A stretch of DNA of 39,467 nt from Candidatus Woodwardiibium gallinarum. GTDB lineage: Bacteria > Bacillota > Clostridia > Oscillospirales > CAG-382. The notes below the pieces were generated by a model that saw only the letters and a program-made list of their open reading frames with translations, was not told the origin of the DNA and did no database searches. Made by a program: the position numbers and the translations under genes. Below are positions 32,972 through 39,467 of the stretch, piece after piece. Positions within the stretch are counted from its first letter, which is position 1, and the number at the start of each line of letters is the position of its first letter. Where the stretch lies: NCBI GenBank assembly GCA_904419545.1, contig CAJFRY010000015.1, positions 1 through 39,467 on the forward strand, in the 5' to 3' direction.

Positions 32972-33001
32972 TTGACAAAAAAGGAGGATTTGTACTATAA
33001 T
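32972..33001 (+). promoter_or_regulatory. consensus sigma-A promoter of guaB
   Basis: A perfect TTGACA (32972-32977) and a perfect TATAAT (32996-33001) are separated by 18 bases. The leader of about 85 bases shows no purine riboswitch core or other clear structure. Confidence 0.9.
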
Positions 33002-33009
33002 AATCCTAA

Positions 33010-34569
<1,560 letters not shown>

Positions 34570-34574
34570 AGGAA

Positions 34575-34612
34575 AAACGGGAGACCGAATGTTTCGGCCT
34601 CCCGGTTTTTTT
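34575..34612. terminator. guaB terminator (works in both directions)
   Basis: ACGGGAGACCGAA and TTCGGCCTCCCGG pair with one mismatch, followed by TTTTTTT on the plus strand and TTTTT on the minus strand. It therefore can end guaB and also the opposing dockerin gene. The 34613-34709 stretch has only a weak GGTTT/AAACC hairpin. Confidence 0.88.
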
Positions 34613-34709
34613 CGGTTTACAGACAAGCGATCGATGGATGCAGATTTCCGGTTTTGTAGGTGAAAACAGAAATGAAGTGTTCGGTTTCCGATAAACCGGA
34701 AAGAAAGAC

Positions 34710-37700
34710 TTACACATCCAGAATCTTTTGCTTGAGCAGAAGATAATCAGCCGGCGTAACCTTACCGTCCAGATTCATATCGCCCGCTTTCAGATAAGCA
34801 CCGGTAAGGACTTCTTCCACTACGATGTGGCGCTTGAGCAGCAGATAATCCGAGCTGGTCAGCCTGCCGTCGCCGTTGACGTCTCCGACTACAACAATGA
34901 CATAGCGGTCAGCCGGTATGCCGTCCACATAGGCGCTGAGTGTGCAGCCGGTCGAGATATAGCTTCCCGTAAAAGGGTTGCCGTCTTTGTCATGAACCAC
35001 AAGGCCGCTTGTAGTGAAGTTGGACAGAAACGCGCTCAACGTGACCTTCTCTCCAACGACGATGTTGTATTCGGCCGCAGGATCGAGCTGATATGCACTG
35101 CCGGATTTCAATTGAATTACGCCATACTGCGTCACGCTTTGGACCGTGATTGTCACCGGTTGACTGTATAGCGTAAGTGTGCTGCCGTCCGGCAGGGATG
35201 TGACATATTGGAACTGGATGACCGCAGTGCCGACCGACTTAGGTGTGATCCGACCATTGGTGATCGTACATCTCTGCGCGCCGGACAGGAATACGACCGA
35301 ACAGTTCGCATCACGTGTGATCTCGGCTGCGCTGCCGTCGTGCCCGTAAGCAAATACGCTGATGAGAACCGGCTGCCCGCTGCCGATGGTCATTTCGGTA
35401 CGGTTGGCGGCAATGTATTTCACGCCGGAAGCGTAAGGCTGTATGTTCGTGCTGCTTAGTCCTGCGGCACCGCTGCGGTAGCTGTCCGCCATCGCGGTAC
35501 CGGTACCGGCGTATTCCCAAAGAGTGATGCTGATCCCGCGCGCGTTAGCCGCAGCGATGTATTCCGCCGTGACGTTTCCGTAGTTGATGTAAAGCTGTGC
35601 GGAAGCACGGAGTGCGGGCGCGAGCTGCTTGATAAGCTCGTTTTCGACACTGTTGGTGATAGAAGTTACGCCGGGTGCGCCCAGCTTCAATGCACATTGC
35701 AGCTCGGGCAGAGCCGTGCGCAGCGATGTGAGCGTACCGGCTTTGGTAGAGATGCAGATGACTCTGCCGGTCATCCCCTGCTGCCGGATGCAGTCTGACA
35801 CCGCTCGTGCCAGCTCGGGTTCGTTGCTGCGCAGGTCGAGCAAAATGCGCGTCTGCGTGCTGCGGAAGCGTTGGAGCAGTTCCGTCAGCGAAGGTACGGT
35901 TTCGTTGGGGTGGGAAGCGGAAAACGCATTGTTTTCGCCCCAGAGCTTAAACTGCTTGATGGCAGTGAGCGTCATCGCATCGACGCGACCGCTGCCTGTG
36001 GTCGTGCGGTCGATCGTTTCATCCTTCATCACGACGGGAATGCCGTCGGCCGTCAGGCGGATATCCGCCTGGATCGCACCTGCGCCGGCGTTGACCGCTG
36101 CAGAAAACGAGGACAGCGAATTTTCCGGTGCCTGACCGGGACTGCCTGCGGCACCAATGAGCAGAGGCGCCCGGGTGATTGTTGTACTGCCAAGCACAGC
36201 CGCTGCGCTCCTTGCCGCCGAGGCGGAAGGGGAAATGACGATGTTGGCGCCGGAAGCTGCTGCGCGCATCAGTTCCGTTTCAGCCGTTTCCGACGGATAA
36301 GCGGCAACCGTCAGAAGCGTAGATTGCAATGCTGCGACGGTCTCCTGCGTACAGAGGGCGGACGGCAGCGCTGCAGTTTGCGCCGTTGCCGAGAGCGCAG
36401 CTTCGGCGATGGCTGAGGTGCTCATCCCGTTTTCCGCCAGATAAATGCCGCGCAGGTAGGGATAGATCTCTCGTGCAGTGCGGATTGCGTTGACGTCGGA
36501 ATCCATATAAGCGGCGTCGGAGCGGTTGCCGTACTTCAAATAATGGGCAAGCGGTTGTGCGATGTCTGCATTGTTATAAGGCGTAAAAACCGGAAATGCA
36601 TTTCCCGCCAGTTTGGAAAACGCTTCGTCCAATGTGTAGACCGGTGTTCCGCTGACCGTATCACAGACCATCAGGTTTTCGTCGACGGATAGGACCACAC
36701 CCTGCGCATTGGTCAGACAGCTTTCGAGGCTGCCCGAACTGTAAATCGCATAAAAACCGAGCGCGGTGGCAACCGGCGAGGTCTTTTCGGTTGCGGTAAG
36801 TGTGGGGTTGACCGGTTGCGTGGGGACATTTTCCTGCACAGTGATGCGCACCGCGTCAACGTACATCCGGCCGTACTGAACATAAAAGCCCGGGCCGCCT
36901 TTTGTGTATGCGGTCAGACCGTTCGAGTAGAGCAGCGGCACGTTGTCCAGACAGCCGCGCATCGCATTGCCTTTGACTTCAACAGCGTATTCGTGGTATT
37001 CGCCCTCAATCAGGGCGCTGTCCGCGCGGGCTGTTGCCAGCGTTTGCCAATCCCTGTCAACGATGGTGCGCATACGAAGCCGCATCCCGTCGGCGGCGGC
37101 AGCGTTTTGTCGGACAAGCATTTGATAACAGCGCTGCCCGTCGCTCTGCGTGCGGAAGATCAGCGAGCTCCAGCAGGAATCGTCCGCCGTGTTGCGGACG
37201 GAGACAGACGCCTCCATATGATAGCTTCCGAAAGCATCCAGCCATTCGGGCAGCAGAACAGCGACTTCGGGACCGTTGAGCGTTGTCGCGTCCAAAACGA
37301 GCGCGCCGTCGTCGATTTCACAAAGCGCAGAACCGCCCGCAATATACCGCAGGCCGCTCAGTGCGTCTGCGTCCGAAAAGTCGTTGCTGTAAAGCACATA
37401 TTCGGAATCGGAGGGATTTTTGGCGACGATATAAATTGTTGCGGAATCGTCGCCGCATACAGCCGTCAGCGGATATACGCCTGCGCCTGCGGGCGTAAAT
37501 GAAGCAACGGTTTGATCGCCGTTTTTCCAAATGAGCGATTCCGGTTCTGCCGTTGCGCCGTCCAGCGAAACGGAGTAGCGGGATAAGTCAACCGTCTCGC
37601 CTGCGATTGCCGTGATGTACGGCTCGCCGTCCGCAAGGAGGATTGTTTCGGTGGTCAATACGGCAGCGGGGAAGGCGGCCTGAAGGAGCAACGCAGAAAG

Positions 37701-37739
37701 AACGGCGGCGCACAGAGACAAGCAGGTTCTCTTTTTCAT
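34710..37739 (-). CDS. secreted GDPD-like protein with C-terminal dockerin, catalytic residues lost
   Basis: 1009 aa. A signal peptide (1-30) leads. Residues about 112-310 look like a beta-sandwich sugar-binding module ('VLYSNDFSD', 'YHMEASVSVRN', 'GPGFYVQYGRMYVDAVRI'). Residues about 330-515 resemble a degenerate half of a glycerophosphodiesterase (GDPD) barrel. Residues about 525-765 are a clear GDPD domain ('PENSLSSFSAAVNAGAGAIQAD', 'DETIDRTTTGSG', 'VPSLTELLQRF'). However, the first His-Arg is Ala-Ala (530-531), the metal Glu is Gln557 and the second His is Lys572. Two Ig-like parts follow. Residues about 951-1009 are a type I dockerin with two calcium repeats, 'DVNGDGRLTSSDYLLLKRH' and 'DMNLDGKVTPADYLLLKQ'. 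The ATG follows AAAGGGG and the gene lies 22 bases after murQ. It is probably a binding or scaffold protein at the surface. Confidence 0.85.
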   Translation of the reverse strand: MKKRTCLSLCAAVLSALLLQAAFPAAVLTTETILLADGEPYITAIAGETVDLSRYSVSLDGATAEPESLIWKNGDQTVASFTPAGAGVYPLTAVCGDDSATIYIVAKNPSDSEYVLYSNDFSDADALSGLRYIAGGSALCEIDDGALVLDATTLNGPEVAVLLPEWLDAFGSYHMEASVSVRNTADDSCWSSLIFRTQSDGQRCYQMLVRQNAAAADGMRLRMRTIVDRDWQTLATARADSALIEGEYHEYAVEVKGNAMRGCLDNVPLLYSNGLTAYTKGGPGFYVQYGRMYVDAVRITVQENVPTQPVNPTLTATEKTSPVATALGFYAIYSSGSLESCLTNAQGVVLSVDENLMVCDTVSGTPVYTLDEAFSKLAGNAFPVFTPYNNADIAQPLAHYLKYGNRSDAAYMDSDVNAIRTAREIYPYLRGIYLAENGMSTSAIAEAALSATAQTAALPSALCTQETVAALQSTLLTVAAYPSETAETELMRAAASGANIVISPSASAARSAAAVLGSTTITRAPLLIGAAGSPGQAPENSLSSFSAAVNAGAGAIQADIRLTADGIPVVMKDETIDRTTTGSGRVDAMTLTAIKQFKLWGENNAFSASHPNETVPSLTELLQRFRSTQTRILLDLRSNEPELARAVSDCIRQQGMTGRVICISTKAGTLTSLRTALPELQCALKLGAPGVTSITNSVENELIKQLAPALRASAQLYINYGNVTAEYIAAANARGISITLWEYAGTGTAMADSYRSGAAGLSSTNIQPYASGVKYIAANRTEMTIGSGQPVLISVFAYGHDGSAAEITRDANCSVVFLSGAQRCTITNGRITPKSVGTAVIQFQYVTSLPDGSTLTLYSQPVTITVQSVTQYGVIQLKSGSAYQLDPAAEYNIVVGEKVTLSAFLSNFTTSGLVVHDKDGNPFTGSYISTGCTLSAYVDGIPADRYVIVVVGDVNGDGRLTSSDYLLLKRHIVVEEVLTGAYLKAGDMNLDGKVTPADYLLLKQKILDV

Positions 37740-37761
37740 AGCGGAATTCCCCTTTCTGCGT

Positions 37762-38592
37762 TTACGCTTCGGCTTCGATGGCGTCGATAGCGTCGGCGAT
37801 GACGTTGTTGGCCCTGTCCAGCTCCGCCTTGGCGCGTTCGGGTGTGGCGCCGGTTTTGGCGCAGATGATGCGGACGGCGCGGTCTACCAGCTTGATATTC
37901 GAGGGGATCATATAAGCCATATAATTTCCGCGTGTGCGTCCGAAGCGGACCATAGCACCGGTGGACAGCATATTGAGGATCATTTTCTGCGCCGTGCCCG
38001 CCTTCATTCGCGTGGAGCCGTTGATAACCTCGGGGCCGACCTCCACCGTGATGGCGATGTCGGAAAGCGGGATGAGCGGAGAGTTGTGATTGCAGGAAAC
38101 CGAGATCGTTTTAGCCGAAAGCGATGAAGCGTACTGCAACGCCCCTTTGACACAGTTGGCGCTGCCCGAAGCCGAAAGCCCGACACAGATGTCCTTGGTG
38201 TTGAAATTCTTTTCCTTCATCTGCTTGACGCAGGAATCGAAATCATCCTCGGCATCTTCGATGGACTCAAATGCTGCATCTCGTCCGCCGGCGATAATGC
38301 CGATGACCGTGTCGCGCGAAACACCGTAGGTAGGGGGGCATTCCGAGGCGTCCAATACACCGAGTCGGCCCGAGGTGCCGGCGCCGACGTAGAAAATCCG
38401 GCCACCGTTTTTCAGTGCGTCCGCCATTGCATCTATGCCCTGCGCAATCGATTCGAGCGCCTCCGTCACAGCGAAGGCGACGGTTTTGTCCTCCTCGTTG
38501 ATGAGCCGCGCAATTTCCAGCGCGCTCATTTTATCAATGTTCGCGCTTTTCAGATTGCGGCTCTCCGTTTTTAAGCTGTTGAAATCTGTCAT
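37762..38592 (-). CDS. murQ: N-acetylmuramic acid 6-phosphate etherase MurQ
   Basis: 276 aa, slightly short of the usual near-300, with the deficit at the ends. It splits the lactyl ether of MurNAc-6-phosphate to GlcNAc-6-phosphate during wall recycling. The SIS domain has 'GRIFYVGAGTSGRLGVLDASECPPTYG', and 'ICVGLSASGSANCVKGAL' follows. 'EVGPEVINGSTRMKAGTAQKMILNMLSTG' is the family signature. The start ATG is preceded by GGAGG at good spacing. It is the first gene of an operon with the dockerin protein. The region upstream (38593-38660) is very AT-rich with TATAAT-like boxes but no clear -35. Confidence 0.95.
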   Translation of the reverse strand: MTDFNSLKTESRNLKSANIDKMSALEIARLINEEDKTVAFAVTEALESIAQGIDAMADALKNGGRIFYVGAGTSGRLGVLDASECPPTYGVSRDTVIGIIAGGRDAAFESIEDAEDDFDSCVKQMKEKNFNTKDICVGLSASGSANCVKGALQYASSLSAKTISVSCNHNSPLIPLSDIAITVEVGPEVINGSTRMKAGTAQKMILNMLSTGAMVRFGRTRGNYMAYMIPSNIKLVDRAVRIICAKTGATPERAKAELDRANNVIADAIDAIEAEA

Positions 38593-38933
38593 TTTGAAAT
38601 CCTCCGTGTATGTATTTATATTCTTATATATTTATTATATTGAATCCTTTGGGAAAGAAAGCGGTGTCTTTGGTTTTGGGATACACACAAAAGTGTTGGC
38701 TGTATCCAATCTGTGCAGCTTGCGTAAAAAACAAATCGTTGTTTATGTGCCCGCAAGCCGTATATGACGGCTTAAAACATTTTCATTATATCACATTTTC
38801 ATATATCTGTAAAGACATTTGCTCATTCGACGTGCAGCATTACAATAGATGTGAGACGAAGGGGGTAGAAAAAACGATTGAGAACGTTAGAAAAAAGCTG
38901 CCACACCCAAACTAACGAAAGGACTCAAACGCC
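38593..38933. other. AT-rich intergenic region
   Basis: 341 bases without a convincing gene. The left part should hold the murQ promoter (minus strand). The right part has a plus-strand candidate promoter, TTGCTC with TACAAT at 16 bases (about 38818-38845), and an AACGAAAGGA ribosome binding site before the transposase remnant. That promoter could be part of the insertion element's leader. Confidence 0.45.
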
Positions 38934-39345
38934 ATGGATATTGTAGAGCAGGAAAAGGGAAATAACAAGAGGGATTTGCGCCATACGGTGGAAGTAAAGG
39001 AGGTGGCGGTAAAGCTGTACCGGTGGAGCGGAGATGTTGATTTTGTGCTCCGGCGGTACCGGATTTCGAAAGCATCCCTGATGCGGTGGAACAAGGCGTA
39101 TGACGGCACATGCGCATCCCCGGCGCCCAAGGGTTCACCGTCCTCACAATCCACATCCTAACGCGCACACACAGGAAGAGATGAAGTGGATCCGGGACTA
39201 TGATCGCCGCAATCCCAACATCGGCGTTTGTGAGCTATACGGCAGGCTTTATTAGGAGAAGGGATATCGCCGACATCCGGTCGGGTGTTTGTCCTGCTCG
39301 GATACCGGAGAAAAGCGGAGTCCGCCAAGAAGAAATCCAGGTGCC
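38934..39345 (+). pseudogene. frameshifted IS3-like transposase remnant (helix-turn-helix plus start of integrase part)
   Basis: An intact start with AAAGGA gives 'DIVEQEKGN...HTVEVKEVAVKLYRWSGD', then 'VLRRYRISKASLMRWNKAYDG', a helix-turn-helix typical of IS3-related transposases. The frame then shifts near 39110. The next frame gives 'HRPHNPHPNAHTQEEMKWIRDY', then 'RRNPNIGVCELYGRLY', a TAG stop, and 'EKGYRRHP'. A further shift near 39280 gives 'VFVLLGYRRKAESAKKKSR', after which similarity ends at about 39345. Two frameshifts, one nonsense codon and loss of the DDE domain show a dead element. Confidence 0.8.
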
Positions 39346-39449
39346 TCCAGCCAATCGCCAAATCGGACTATGTAATCCTCCCCATAGCCCATGCGCCAGC
39401 CAATAGAGTATCTCTCGATCTCCCGGTGGGCCAGCCAAGGGGGAGGCAT
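39340..39449 (-). pseudogene. possible 5' fragment of an unknown gene at the window edge
   Basis: On the minus strand an ATG at 39449, preceded by AGGAAAAG, opens a frame of about 36 residues. It includes 'REIERYSIGWRMGYGEDYI' and 'FGDWLEA' before it runs into the transposase remnant. The strong Tyr/Gly/Trp pattern looks like real protein sequence, and I vaguely recall similar small Firmicutes proteins, but there is no firm family. It may be a gene cut by the insertion. Confidence 0.3.
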
Positions 39450-39467
39450 TATTTTCTTTTCCTGTAA

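Noticed and set aside
34710..37739. Evidence for a cellulosome
   Set aside because: One dockerin is present, but no cohesin, scaffoldin or cellulase is in the window. Isolated dockerins also occur in non-cellulolytic bacteria.

Overview
The window is a 39.5 kb chromosomal stretch from a mid-GC, Gram-positive-type anaerobe. It is most likely a member of the Clostridia (Oscillospirales/Ruminococcaceae-like). Supporting signs are strong AGGAGG ribosome binding sites, frequent TTG starts, near-consensus sigma-A promoters, a meso-DAP-type MurE, SLH and dockerin domains, a Na+-pumping decarboxylase operon and a RelQ-type alarmone synthetase. The species cannot be fixed from the sequence alone.

Layout. 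0-4.5 kb: an unrecognised 234-aa protein, a secreted phosphodiester-glycosidase (NAGPA-type) protein with SLH repeats, a decayed IS256-type transposase and tRNA-Val(GAC). 4.6-7.1 kb (minus): a two-gene ABC exporter. 7.1-8.1 kb: divergent promoters, then a tandem ~102-bp repeat that can fold into conserved hairpins, forming the leader of a cytidylate-kinase-like gene. 8.1-14.1 kb: a degenerate sigma-factor-like gene on the plus strand, then minus-strand genes for a GNAT acetyltransferase, an MsmX/UgpC sugar-importer ATPase, an rRNA pseudouridine synthase with a 44-aa membrane microprotein just upstream, a DUF4830 protein and an ABC-F ATPase. 14.3-19.1 kb: a TIM-barrel epimerase-GNAT fusion, DUF378, trmB, and a dapF-murE operon. 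19.3-27.5 kb (plus): a YfbR-like nucleotidase, a sugar isomerase/epimerase, a mannonate-oxidoreductase-type SDR, leuA, a solute-binding lipoprotein, cimA, a broken thioesterase and a methyltransferase. 27.6-34.6 kb: hpt, a five-gene Na+-translocating oxaloacetate decarboxylase operon, a small alarmone synthetase, and guaB. 34.7-39.5 kb: a dockerin-bearing protein with a catalytically degenerate GDPD domain, murQ, a frameshifted transposase and a possible gene fragment at the edge.

How they work together. LeuA and CimA feed leucine and pyruvate-derived isoleucine synthesis. DapF, MurE and MurQ make and recycle meso-DAP peptidoglycan. Hpt, GuaB and the alarmone synthetase meet at GTP/ppGpp balance. 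The decarboxylase couples oxaloacetate breakdown to a Na+ gradient.

The least expected observations are the tandem structured leader repeat at 7199-7400, the epsilon-like duplicate of the OadG tail, the epimerase-GNAT fusion, the dockerin GDPD pseudoenzyme and the 44-aa membrane protein. No CRISPR array, intact mobile element or obvious phage region is present.
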